Made by a program: the position numbers and the translations under genes
Notes under the pieces: generated by a model
Database searches by the model: none
Told to the model about the DNA's origin: nothing
What the model saw: the letters and a program-made list of their open reading frames with translations, nothing else
Shown here: in pieces, positions 1 to 7,111 of the stretch
How positions within the stretch are numbered: the first letter of the stretch is position 1
How the letters are laid out: every line of letters starts with the position of its first letter
Source of the DNA: Bacteroidota bacterium
Lineage (GTDB): Bacteria; Bacteroidota; Bacteroidia; Bacteroidales; UBA1402
DNA length: 16,641 nucleotides
Direction of reading: 5' to 3'
NCBI GenBank assembly: GCA_030706285.1
Contig: JAUZOU010000024.1
Span: 1-16,641, forward strand

Positions 1-1
1 G

Positions 2-157
2 CTGGCCGAAGGAAAATCCATCCGGGAAATTTCAGAAATCTTATTTATCAGTATTAAAACAGTAGGGACACATAAACAAAACATTTTCGACAAAATGGGT
101 TTCAGCAATCTGGCTCAATTGGTGAATTACGCCATTAAAAATGGCATCGTCTCCTAA
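2..157 (+). CDS. LuxR/NarL-family regulator, C-terminal HTH (5' partial)
   Basis: Open frame from the left edge to TAA at 155-157, giving the last 51 residues of a protein that begins outside the window. The stretch E-G-K-S-I-R-E-I-S-E-I-L followed by S-I-K-T-V-G-T-H and N-I-F-D-K-M-G is the classic LuxR/GerE helix-turn-helix, with the recognition helix at S-I-K-T-V-G-T-H. The K-M-G-F-S-N-L-A-Q-L-V tail is typical of NarL-type response regulators. The N-terminal part (receiver, sensor or other domain) is not visible, so the input signal is unknown. The stop lies only 12 bases before the first subunit-like gene, which suggests co-transcription and a regulatory role for the downstream surface system; that role is inference. 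The family call is firm. Confidence 0.88.
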   Translation: MAEGKSIREISEILFISIKTVGTHKQNIFDKMGFSNLAQLVNYAIKNGIVS

Positions 158-169
158 CAAAGGATTATC

Positions 170-739
170 ATGAATTTTTTGCTTAAACGACTTTCGATTT
201 TTACATACCTGCTGCTTTCCACCTCCTTTCTACTGGCACAACAGGAGGACAATACGGCAAAAGTTCCTGTACAAATGGCTATTCCACCGAGTGCAAAACT
301 TAGCCTGGCAGGTTCCAATCTGCATTTCTCAATTGTGAAAGACAAAGGGACCGAACAAATCATTTCACCTACAACCGTCGGAAAAGTTTGGCTTAATTAT
401 TCTTCGATAGTCGAAACAAATACGGCCAATACAATTTTTGCGAGTCTGAGTGTTGGAAATTTACCTGCGGAAGTGACCATCAAGCTGGTTGTAAGCTCCG
501 ATGCAGGTGCAGGTTATGGCCAGGTTGGCACTCCTACCGAACCGATCTACCTCTCTTTAGATCCCCAACCTATCATCACCAATATCGGTACCTGTTATAC
601 CGGCCAGGGGGATAATAAAGGCCACCTCCTGACGTATTCCTGGGAACTTTTGCCAAACTACGATCCTAATATCTTTTCAAAAGAAGATCTTGCCAACTTG
701 CAAGTCGGAGTCATTTACACGATTGTTACTGATGAATGA
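170..739 (+). CDS. Exported subunit-like protein 1 (pilin-like family)
   Basis: 189 aa. ATG at 170, 12 bases after the regulator stop, with AAAGGA just upstream. The signal peptide has K-R then a hydrophobic run, with cleavage likely after A23 (F-L-L-A|Q-Q). There is no lipobox cysteine, so it is not a type V (FimA/Mfa) lipoprotein pilin. The mature protein is predicted beta-rich. It has the family motif G-T-C-Y-T-G around C142, the only cysteine of the mature chain, followed by G-H-L-L-T-Y-S-W. It ends with a V-I-Y-T-I strand. It is the most diverged of the five tandem paralogues: its N-terminal strand reads V-P-V-Q-M and it lacks the clear S-A-L-L segment. By position and pattern it is inferred to be a fibre subunit or minor/tip component. 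I do not recognise a named family. Confidence 0.8.
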   Translation: MNFLLKRLSIFTYLLLSTSFLLAQQEDNTAKVPVQMAIPPSAKLSLAGSNLHFSIVKDKGTEQIISPTTVGKVWLNYSSIVETNTANTIFASLSVGNLPAEVTIKLVVSSDAGAGYGQVGTPTEPIYLSLDPQPIITNIGTCYTGQGDNKGHLLTYSWELLPNYDPNIFSKEDLANLQVGVIYTIVTDE

Positions 740-757
740 CAAAAACAATCAGAAGTT

Positions 758-1303
758 ATGAAAAAATGGATGATTTCTCTGCTGTTTGTGTATCCATTGT
801 TGCATTCCGGGCCGCTGGAAGCTCAAGTTCTGGCATCTGATGTATTTACCGTCAATGTGCAGGATGTCTGTCTGATTAGGCTGAATCCGGTCACAACCAT
901 CAATATGAGCATGCTCGCTTCTGTTGCCGGCCAAAGCATGGATGCGGTTTCAAATTCCAGCATCTATTTGCAGATAACGTCCATCGCTCCGACTAGTCAA
1001 ACACGTAAGATTGCTGTCATTATTTCAGCAGGGACTGTACCTGCAGGCACGTTATTAAAACTTACCCCTGGTACTTGTACATCTGGTGCCGGCACACGTG
1101 GCAATCCATCTTCGACCATTACGTTAAACAAAACAGCAAACCAAACGTTGATTGACGGCATCGGCAGTTGTTATACAGGCACCGCGACAGGGAGTGGTTT
1201 TAACTTAACATACACATGGCAGGTAGATCAGGCAAATTATGCTCTTCTCAAATCTGTTGCAAGCACACCGATCGTCGTAACCTTTACCATCTCAAGTATT
1301 TGA
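758..1303 (+). CDS. Exported subunit-like protein 2 (pilin-like family)
   Basis: 181 aa, starting 18 bases after gene 1 with AGAAG upstream of the ATG. The signal peptide ends near A22 (L-E-A|Q). The mature chain starts with a beta strand (V-F-T-V-N-V) and has V-P-A-G-T-L-L-K-L in the middle. The family motif G-S-C-Y-T-G sits around C138, and the chain ends P-I-V-V-T-F-T-I-S-S-I. Unlike its paralogues it has three cysteines in the mature chain (V-C-L-I, G-T-C-T-S-G and the motif cysteine), so an intramolecular disulfide is possible here. The short N-terminal strand plus the C-terminal V-T-F-T-I strand resemble the ends of subunits assembled by donor-strand exchange. This is inference from pattern, not a family assignment. 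Confidence 0.8.
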   Translation: MKKWMISLLFVYPLLHSGPLEAQVLASDVFTVNVQDVCLIRLNPVTTINMSMLASVAGQSMDAVSNSSIYLQITSIAPTSQTRKIAVIISAGTVPAGTLLKLTPGTCTSGAGTRGNPSSTITLNKTANQTLIDGIGSCYTGTATGSGFNLTYTWQVDQANYALLKSVASTPIVVTFTISSI

Positions 1304-1307
1304 TCTT

Positions 1308-1324
1308 ATGCAGAATAGCTGCAT
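1308..1324 (+). terminator. Hairpin after subunit gene 2 (weak terminator candidate)
   Basis: ATGCAG (1308-1313) pairs perfectly with CTGCAT (1319-1324) around a 5-base loop, beginning 4 bases after the stop of subunit gene 2. No T-tract follows, so it may be a processing or partial termination site rather than an efficient intrinsic terminator. Confidence 0.3.
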
Positions 1325-1515
1325 TCCATTCAAAAATATAGCCTATTTACTGATAATGTTTACATATTTGCTTAGATAATAAATAAGCATATTATTAATG
1401 ATAAATGGGGTATTCCCTCACAGAATAACAAAAAAACTACCTTACGTTTGTAAACTTTATCAGTTAATAAATAGGTATCTAATTCAGATTGTATTTAATC
1501 TAAATTATTCAAGCA
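1325..1515. other. AT-rich intergenic region with promoter-like motif
   Basis: A very AT-rich spacer between subunit genes 2 and 3. TACGTTTG at 1443-1450 matches the Bacteroidota -7 consensus TAnnTTTG and would place transcription start near 1457, about 59 bases before the ATG at 1516. No TTG/TTTG -33 element lies at the usual 17-23 base distance, so the promoter call is tentative. The open frame beginning at 1398 in this stretch runs into gene 3 in another frame and has no protein-like features. Confidence 0.35.
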
Positions 1516-2106
1516 ATGAAAAAGAATTCAATTTTAGTATGTATAGCTTTAATATTAGGCTTGTCTCTTCCATTGAGCACATACGCAGTCGATAATGGTA
1601 CAACTACTACTCAGGACCTGACCTTAAAAGTTGACGGTTCAGCACTATTAGCCATTACATCTAATACCGGAGCCGTATCTCCGACAGTATCTATATCATT
1701 AACCGGAGCCTCCGAAGCCGGTGCTGAGGTCAAGACTACAGTTAATGATAACACGTCACGGTTAAAAATATCATCACTTGTCGAAGATGGGAAAACACGA
1801 AATATCTCAGCCCAAATTACCGCTGCCTCTTCTCCCATGTCGAGCTCAGGCACACAACTTTTTGTTACACTTACTCCTCAAGATACCTTTAATCCAGCTT
1901 TAGCAAATGGGGGGACCACGGCGGGAGAAGTCGAATTAACTGATGCGATAACTCATGATCTCGTTACAGGTATTACGACGTGCTGGTCTGGTACTGCAGC
2001 CGATAATGGATATATCATTAACTATAGATATGCCAAAAAAACGGGGGCAACCTCACTAAAAAGTGTAAGCTTAACAATAACGTATACAATCTCCGGGCAA
2101 GTTTAA
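1516..2106 (+). CDS. Exported subunit-like protein 3 (pilin-like family)
   Basis: 196 aa. The clear signal peptide (M-K-K-N then a hydrophobic core) is cleaved near A24 (S-T-Y-A|V). The mature chain begins with a strand T-Q-D-L-T-L-K-V and then D-G-S-A-L-L-A-I. A G-A-S-E-A-G segment and S-R-L-K-I-S-S-L-V-E-D-G-K-T-R follow. The family motif I-T-T-C-W-S-G holds C156, the only cysteine of the mature protein, followed by D-N-G-Y-I-I-N-Y. It ends S-L-T-I-T-Y-T-I-S-G. It is the closest relative of gene 4 within the array, consistent with a local duplication. It is preceded by a long AT-rich spacer with its own promoter-like motif, so it may be expressed separately from genes 1 and 2. Candidate major subunit by inference only. 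Confidence 0.82.
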   Translation: MKKNSILVCIALILGLSLPLSTYAVDNGTTTTQDLTLKVDGSALLAITSNTGAVSPTVSISLTGASEAGAEVKTTVNDNTSRLKISSLVEDGKTRNISAQITAASSPMSSSGTQLFVTLTPQDTFNPALANGGTTAGEVELTDAITHDLVTGITTCWSGTAADNGYIINYRYAKKTGATSLKSVSLTITYTISGQV

Positions 2107-2134
2107 TCACTTTTACTTAATATATATTCAACAT

Positions 2135-2156
2135 ACCATCATCTATGATTGATGGT
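2135..2156 (+). terminator. Hairpin between subunit genes 3 and 4
   Basis: ACCATCA (2135-2141) pairs perfectly with TGATGGT (2150-2156) across an 8-base loop; ATCAT/ATGAT inside it can form an alternative shorter hairpin. It lies 29 bases after the stop of gene 3. The following bases are only moderately T-rich, so this is a weak intrinsic terminator candidate. The rest of the spacer to 2261 is AT-rich; no convincing promoter was seen, only one-mismatch versions of TAnnTTTG. Confidence 0.33.
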
Positions 2157-2261
2157 TCATTTGTTGTCAAGTCGGCCTAATAAAAAAATTGCGTAATAAA
2201 TTGGGTTAAGAGTAGTATTATTGTGATTCAGGTTAAGAAAGACTGATTGAGGCGATTCAAC

Positions 2262-2828
2262 ATGAAAAAGAAAGCTTCTTTGATATTCATTGCAGGAATA
2301 TGTGAAGCGTTGATACCTTATACGGCAATAGGGCAAGATTCTAGAGTAGCGACTCAAACTGTTTCGCTTCAAGTAGCTGGATCTGCACTTCTTGCTGTTT
2401 CAGGACCGACGGTCAAGCTTCAGTTGGCAGGAGCCTCAGAAGCTGGCGATGCCATTCAGGAGTCAGTTGAAAACAGTGAGACAAGACTTCGGATTTCTTC
2501 GTTGGTGAATGACGGAGAATCTAGATGCATCACAGCCAAGATTTCAGAAGCCTTGGTCGGAACTCAACTGTATGTTGAGTTGCAAGAGCCGAATGCTAAT
2601 TTTGTTTATCCGGAAAATAAAGGGGCGTTGAAAAGCCAACAATTGCTGTCAAACGAGCTGGAATCCACTTTAGCTGAAGGAATCAAAACTTGTTGGTCAG
2701 GTAAGACAGAAGGTGATGGCTATGTCATTAAATACACCTATAAGGCCATACCTAATGCACCAATTCTTAAAAGCGCGACCATTACGGTAACTTATACCAT
2801 CTCTACTATTCCGTCAGACATTGACTAA
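2262..2828 (+). CDS. Exported subunit-like protein 4 (pilin-like family)
   Basis: 188 aa from ATG 2262. An in-frame TTG at 2247 would add only M-R-R-F-N in front of the usual M-K-K-K signal peptide start, so the ATG is preferred; GAGG lies a short distance upstream. Signal peptide cleavage is likely after G24 (T-A-I-G|Q). The mature chain has T-Q-T-V-S-L-Q-V, then A-G-S-A-L-L-A-V, G-A-S-E-A-G and T-R-L-R-I-S-S-L-V-N-D-G-E-S-R, closely following gene 3. The motif I-K-T-C-W-S-G holds C144, with another cysteine in S-R-C-I-T. It ends T-I-T-V-T-Y-T-I-S. It lies 14 bases before gene 5, so the two are probably one transcript. Inferred fibre subunit. Confidence 0.82.
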   Translation: MKKKASLIFIAGICEALIPYTAIGQDSRVATQTVSLQVAGSALLAVSGPTVKLQLAGASEAGDAIQESVENSETRLRISSLVNDGESRCITAKISEALVGTQLYVELQEPNANFVYPENKGALKSQQLLSNELESTLAEGIKTCWSGKTEGDGYVIKYTYKAIPNAPILKSATITVTYTISTIPSDID

Positions 2829-2842
2829 TTTATGATGAAGGG

Positions 2843-3421
2843 ATGCAACCATTCAAAAAAATACGATTTATCTGCCTATTGTCCGCGTTGATCCTGGCCG
2901 GTTTCCATGTTAATGCAGATGAAAACACAGCGACAAATACAGCAACAGCCATCGTGTCATTAGGGGTAACTGAAGTCTCATTGTTAAAAGCGAGTGAAGG
3001 GATAGTGATGCTTCAATTGGGGCAACAGGAGGCAGGTATGTCTATGGAAACTGCCAAATCGGATTCTACGATGAGACTCCTGATCTCTTCTGTCATATCT
3101 TCTTCTGCCACGCGAACGTTGACTGCTAAAATTACAGCGGGTGCCGTTCCCACAGGGACCCATCTTGATGTGGTCGCTTTACAACCGAATGCAAGCTTTG
3201 TTGGAGGTTCAGGAACATTTGCCTCACCAACTAGTCTAGACGGTACAGACAGGCCTATTGTGACAGGAATAGCAACCTGTTATTCAGGAACAGAACCATC
3301 AGACGGTTATCCATTAAAATTTACGTATGCCATCGATTTAAACTCAACTGCCTATGGATCTATCCGCGCCACGGCCGGTACACAAATTGTTGTTACCTTC
3401 ACATTAACAGCCGTACAATAA
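2843..3421 (+). CDS. Exported subunit-like protein 5 (pilin-like family)
   Basis: 192 aa. ATG at 2843 is preceded by GAAGGG, one of the better Shine-Dalgarno matches in the window. The ATGs at 2832 and 2835 are in another frame that closes early. The signal peptide is cleaved near A25 (H-V-N-A|D). The mature chain opens with T-A-I-V-S-L-G-V and has E-V-S-L-L-K-A in place of the G-S-A-L-L of genes 3 and 4. It carries V-P-T-G-T-H-L-D-V in the middle and the motif I-A-T-C-Y-S-G with C146, the sole mature cysteine. It ends Q-I-V-V-T-F-T-L-T-A-V. It is the last subunit gene of the array, and a T-tract hairpin follows. Role as for its paralogues: inferred surface-fibre component. Confidence 0.82.
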   Translation: MQPFKKIRFICLLSALILAGFHVNADENTATNTATAIVSLGVTEVSLLKASEGIVMLQLGQQEAGMSMETAKSDSTMRLLISSVISSSATRTLTAKITAGAVPTGTHLDVVALQPNASFVGGSGTFASPTSLDGTDRPIVTGIATCYSGTEPSDGYPLKFTYAIDLNSTAYGSIRATAGTQIVVTFTLTAVQ

Positions 3422-3448
3422 CCATACTATTATAAAACTCTAACAATG

Positions 3449-3478
3449 ACTTGTGATGGGATTTTACAAGTTTTTTTC
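3449..3478 (+). terminator. Intrinsic terminator after the subunit array
   Basis: ACTTGT (3449-3454) pairs with ACAAGT (3466-3471). One G-T wobble and one A-T pair can extend the stem inward to 8 bp with a 7-base loop. A T-run (3471-3477) follows directly. It lies 28 bases downstream of subunit gene 5 and separates the subunit block from the assembly/motor operon. Confidence 0.6.
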
Positions 3479-3512
3479 TTAGTTGAAATAAAATTTTAAG
3501 CAAAATTAGGTT

Positions 3513-3557
3513 TTTTAAGAAACAACAAATACATTTGCTAAATTCCATTTCTTAAAA
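3513..3557. repeat. Inverted repeat flanking the operon promoter (operator candidate)
   Basis: TTTTAAGAAA (3513-3522) and its exact reverse complement TTTCTTAAAA (3548-3557) are separated by 25 bases that contain the whole -7 element. Arm centres are 35 bp apart. The right arm would overlap the start of the transcript. The arms could bind a dimeric regulator, such as the LuxR-type protein encoded at the left edge. The arms are AT-rich, so chance is a real alternative. Confidence 0.4.
3530..3537 (+). promoter_or_regulatory. Bacteroidota -7 element for the assembly/motor operon
   Basis: TACATTTG matches the Bacteroidota -7 consensus TAnnTTTG in full. Transcription would start near 3544, leaving a leader of about 40 bases before the ATG at 3585. 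Upstream there is only TTAG (3506-3509) at 20 bases spacing as a poor -33 match, which suggests a weak or activator-dependent promoter. It is framed by a perfect 10-bp inverted repeat listed separately. Confidence 0.5.
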
Positions 3558-3584
3558 CCGGTTATATTAGCTTAAATCGAATCA

Positions 3585-4382
3585 ATGATGATACAACACA
3601 AGTCTTTTTTATACCTACTTATATTATTTTTTCTCCCATTCACCTCGTTTGCCTCTGTCGAGGTTATCGGAAGTCTTAAACAAGTTCATAACGCCAATCC
3701 AGGAGAATTGGTAAAAGGTCAAATCAAAATTCAAAATAACGATTCTGCCGATCAAGAAGTAAAGATATATCAGACCGATTTCTTATTCAACTCGCAGGAT
3801 CAAACTTTCTACGACGAGCCAGGATCCAATAAACGTTCAAATGCCGGTTGGATTCAGTACAGTCCGAAAACTGTAGTGCTTAAGGGAAAGGAATCCAGAA
3901 ACGTTGATTATGAGATTACTGTGCCAAATGGAGACTCGATAAAAGGCACCTATTGGAGCGTGATCATGGTCGAAGGCGTTACTCCGATCGATCCGAATGT
4001 AAAGGGTGATTTGAGTATCCGTACAGCCACTCGATACGCCGTGCAAATTGTCAATGAAATTAACGATAAAGGTAAAGGATCATTGAAATTTACAGAGCCA
4101 ACTTTGGTAAAAGGCGAAGGAATGAAACTTTATCTTGCAGTTGATTTACTGAATGACGGAGATCACTACATTGCTCCGGAAGTCAGCATGGAACTCTATG
4201 ATGAAAACGGAAATTCCGTCAAAACTATCTCTGTTCCGAAACGAGGACTATACCCAACCACATCTGCCCGATTCAAACTGGACCTGGAGGGACTTCCTTC
4301 CAAAAAAACTTACAAAGCCATGATTGTGGCAGCTGGTGCTGATAACGATGTTTTCGGTTTGGAATACACTTTGTATTTTTAA
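3585..4382 (+). CDS. PapD-like two-domain periplasmic chaperone candidate
   Basis: 265 aa; ATG at 3585 or the next codon, 3588. The signal peptide is cleaved near A23 (S-F-A|S). The mature chain looks like two Ig-like beta-sandwich domains, about 24-130 and 135-265. Domain 1 has the hallmarks of PapD/DUF916-type folds. These are G-E-L-V-K-G-Q-I-K-I-Q-N-N near its start, a W-I-Q-Y-S-P-K-T-V-V-L segment, then S-R-N-V-D-Y-E-I-T-V-P and G-T-Y-W-S-V-I-M-V-E. Such domains cap and deliver fibre subunits in chaperone-usher systems. Here it directly precedes an outer-membrane barrel gene (32-base gap) and follows the subunit array, which fits that role. The match is at fold level by eye; it could instead be a structural Ig-like accessory protein. 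First gene of the assembly/motor operon. Confidence 0.62.
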   Translation: MMIQHKSFLYLLILFFLPFTSFASVEVIGSLKQVHNANPGELVKGQIKIQNNDSADQEVKIYQTDFLFNSQDQTFYDEPGSNKRSNAGWIQYSPKTVVLKGKESRNVDYEITVPNGDSIKGTYWSVIMVEGVTPIDPNVKGDLSIRTATRYAVQIVNEINDKGKGSLKFTEPTLVKGEGMKLYLAVDLLNDGDHYIAPEVSMELYDENGNSVKTISVPKRGLYPTTSARFKLDLEGLPSKKTYKAMIVAAGADNDVFGLEYTLYF

Positions 4383-4414
4383 CCTAAAGGCACCGATTGC
4401 CATAAATCTAGTTG

Positions 4415-7108
4415 ATGTTGAGAATCGTAAAGACAATTCTAATCTGTTTTTTTATTTGTTCCTCCGTTCTAGCTGAAACTAGCAATCTTGAGCTGAAACT
4501 GTTGAACGGAGGCAAAAAGGAAGTGGATGCGGGCGTTAACATGAATGTTCTGATAATGATCACTAACCGTGCAGACACAGATAAGGAAGTTCAAATCCGC
4601 CTCAACAATAATGAAGATAATTTAAAATTGATTGCGGACTATTCATCGATACATGTTGACAAAAGAACAAGCATCAGCAAAATCATAGGAATTCAAATCC
4701 CCTATAACATCAAAGCCGGAACTTCTACCATAAAGCTGGAAGCTATAGAAAAAACAGAATCAACTGCTTTTGGGGAAATAGTCATTCCTATTAATATAAA
4801 GCCAAGGTACGAAATAGCCATCATTAAGCTCAAATCGCCTCAATACGTTTTTTCGGGAGATACACTTAGCGTGTATTATTCGATAGAAAACCTTTCCAAT
4901 CTGGATGCAGTCGTTAATGCCACCGTTATCAATGGTACGCAAACCAAAGTCAGTGAACTTAAAATTCCAAAAGGTTCCAGTACTATTTCTCGTTATTTTG
5001 TTTCAGTTCCAAAAAACATTTCCACTCATACTCAACAGTCTGTTATAATTACGGCAGCAATTGTAGATAAACCTGAAACTGAAGCTACTACATATATCTC
5101 ATATGATGTTTTTCCTTCACAGAATGTAAAATTTGACAAATATGAGCGGTTCCCTATAAAAGTATCCGGGATTACGGCCTCAACAAACCGGTACGGGAAG
5201 AATATTTACAGCAGTATTTTCGACATTCAGGGACTGGGAACAATCGGAAGCAAAAATGACAAAAAACTAGATATCCATCTAAGAGGTCCGGACCGGACCG
5301 GAGATCCGTTGTTCGGCTTAAATGACGAATATTACCTGAAATACGACGCCCCAAGAATAAATATCACCCTTGGAGATTACAACTATGGCCTCAGTAATTT
5401 GACGGAATCCTCTCGAAACGGAAGAGGGGTTAGAATACAATACAACACAAAAAAATGGTCAATTGGTTCTTATTACAACAGTCCCAGATATTACCCACTT
5501 ATTAAACAAATAATTGCCGTTTATTCGGACTATAATTTCAATCCGAAAAACGGTTTTTCAGTCGGAGCACTTACAAAGGTAGATTCGACCAACCAAAGTA
5601 TTCAGTTATACACGCTTTCTGCTTTTAACAGCCCTTTCCGATGGTTAAAAACCGATGGAGAAGTAGCATTCGGCCAGAATTTATCCAAACTAGTCAAAGC
5701 CTATAGAGGTTCCTTACAGATAAATTTTCCTAATTTATCGTCTAATGTCAACTACATGTGCGCCGAACCGAACTTTCCTGGTTTCGTAAGCAATAGTCTG
5801 CGTCTGAATTCAGGCATTACGTATCAATTTAAGAAAGTGACCATTTCTGCAAATTACGACCAGAATAGTACAAACATGGCCCTGGATACGCTTTATTCCA
5901 ATATGCCGTTCAGCAAAAATATTAGTCTAACCTCCAGCTTCAGAATCACACCACAGAACTCAATTTCGTTGGGCGGCTATGTAATGAGTATGAAAGACCA
6001 GTCTCCTAACCCATTATTTGATTATAAAAAGACTAATGGCCGCCTATCCGTTCAAAGCAAAATTGGTCATCTGAACATGGTATTAATGGGAGACTTTGGT
6101 AAAATGGAGAACCTATTGGATAAAACAAGCAACAAACAATCGTTGTTTTATAATGGAACGTTGTCGATGATCTATTTCTTAAACAAAGATATTACGGCAA
6201 GTTCTTACGGTAGTTATCAAGGTGGTCAACAGATGGTTACCGGATATGAGCGGTTTTATTACGGAGGATCATTAATGGGCAATATCAAAGATCGACTTGC
6301 AGTTACGTTCCAATACAATAGTAATTATGAATGGCGGTATTATACGTCAGATAGAAGCCTTCTTTCTCTTAACCTTGATTGGCATATTAATGCAAACAAT
6401 GATCTTAGCCTGATGGGGAACTACAACCTGATTAAAAACACGCTAGACGCTAAAGAATACAACATTCAATTGCGATATGCTCATACAATTCACATGCCTG
6501 TTGCAAAAAAGAAAGACGTAGGCAGTGTCAACGGAATGGTTATCAATCACGGTGTAGACAAGGTAAATGGAATCCGGCTAAGTTTAAACGGGATTTTCAC
6601 GATCACTGATAAAAATGGTAATTTTAAGTTTCCTGTCGTTCCGATTGGCAACTATGTGATGTTTGTTGATGCATCAAGTTTCGGCCTGGACGCCACAACT
6701 GAGATTCCAGGTCCGTTTTTGATCAAAGTCGAAGCCGGCAAAGTGACTAATTTTGACTTTGCTATGACAAAATCCGGACGTATTGCGGGACGCATTATCA
6801 TTCAAGAGGATGAGCGAGTCTCTCAAAAAGGTTTTATTCCTGTAAAGGAACAACTCGATAAATTGATTATCGAAGCCAGCAATGGAACTGAAGTTTTTCG
6901 TGTCTATACAGATCAGGAACAGGCTTTTCGTTTCAATGATCTAAGACCTGGAAACTGGGAAGTCAAAGTTTATTCAAAAGGCTTGCCCCAGGGTTATCAG
7001 CTGGTCAAAAATACATTTAACATCATACTGACATCAGGGAAAGAAGAAAATATTGATGTTTTCATAAAGAAAAAAGCACGGCAAATCCAGTTTCAAAAAA
7101 CACTATAA
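4415..7108 (+). CDS. Usher-like outer-membrane beta-barrel protein
   Basis: 897 aa from ATG 4415; the in-frame TTG at 4412 adds one residue and is less likely. The signal peptide ends near V-L-A (about residue 20). Residues ~22-130 and ~131-235 look like two Ig/NEW3-like beta-sandwich domains. Residues ~240-695 are rich in alternating aromatic/polar strands with short turns, typical of an outer-membrane barrel. Near its start lies L-G-D-Y-N-Y-G-L-S-N-L-T followed by N-G-R-G-V-R-I, reminiscent of usher-type barrels. Residues ~703-790 (G-S-V-N-G-M-V, then D-K-N-G-N-F-K-F-P-V-V-P-I-G-N-Y) are a carboxypeptidase-regulatory/transthyretin-like domain. A second such domain (~791-885, R-I-A-G-R-I-I) follows, facing the periplasm in an usher model. 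The next gene begins 3 bases after its stop. Inferred role: pore for subunit export and fibre assembly. Alternative: a structural barrel unrelated to ushers. Confidence 0.6.
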   Translation: MLRIVKTILICFFICSSVLAETSNLELKLLNGGKKEVDAGVNMNVLIMITNRADTDKEVQIRLNNNEDNLKLIADYSSIHVDKRTSISKIIGIQIPYNIKAGTSTIKLEAIEKTESTAFGEIVIPINIKPRYEIAIIKLKSPQYVFSGDTLSVYYSIENLSNLDAVVNATVINGTQTKVSELKIPKGSSTISRYFVSVPKNISTHTQQSVIITAAIVDKPETEATTYISYDVFPSQNVKFDKYERFPIKVSGITASTNRYGKNIYSSIFDIQGLGTIGSKNDKKLDIHLRGPDRTGDPLFGLNDEYYLKYDAPRINITLGDYNYGLSNLTESSRNGRGVRIQYNTKKWSIGSYYNSPRYYPLIKQIIAVYSDYNFNPKNGFSVGALTKVDSTNQSIQLYTLSAFNSPFRWLKTDGEVAFGQNLSKLVKAYRGSLQINFPNLSSNVNYMCAEPNFPGFVSNSLRLNSGITYQFKKVTISANYDQNSTNMALDTLYSNMPFSKNISLTSSFRITPQNSISLGGYVMSMKDQSPNPLFDYKKTNGRLSVQSKIGHLNMVLMGDFGKMENLLDKTSNKQSLFYNGTLSMIYFLNKDITASSYGSYQGGQQMVTGYERFYYGGSLMGNIKDRLAVTFQYNSNYEWRYYTSDRSLLSLNLDWHINANNDLSLMGNYNLIKNTLDAKEYNIQLRYAHTIHMPVAKKKDVGSVNGMVINHGVDKVNGIRLSLNGIFTITDKNGNFKFPVVPIGNYVMFVDASSFGLDATTEIPGPFLIKVEAGKVTNFDFAMTKSGRIAGRIIIQEDERVSQKGFIPVKEQLDKLIIEASNGTEVFRVYTDQEQAFRFNDLRPGNWEVKVYSKGLPQGYQLVKNTFNIILTSGKEENIDVFIKKKARQIQFQKTL

Positions 7109-7111
7109 ATA

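Noticed and set aside
170..3421. Type V (FimA/Mfa-like) Bacteroidales fimbrial locus
   Set aside because: The subunit-like proteins have no lipobox cysteine at the signal peptide end and are far shorter than FimA/Mfa1. The barrel and motor genes also do not belong to type V systems.
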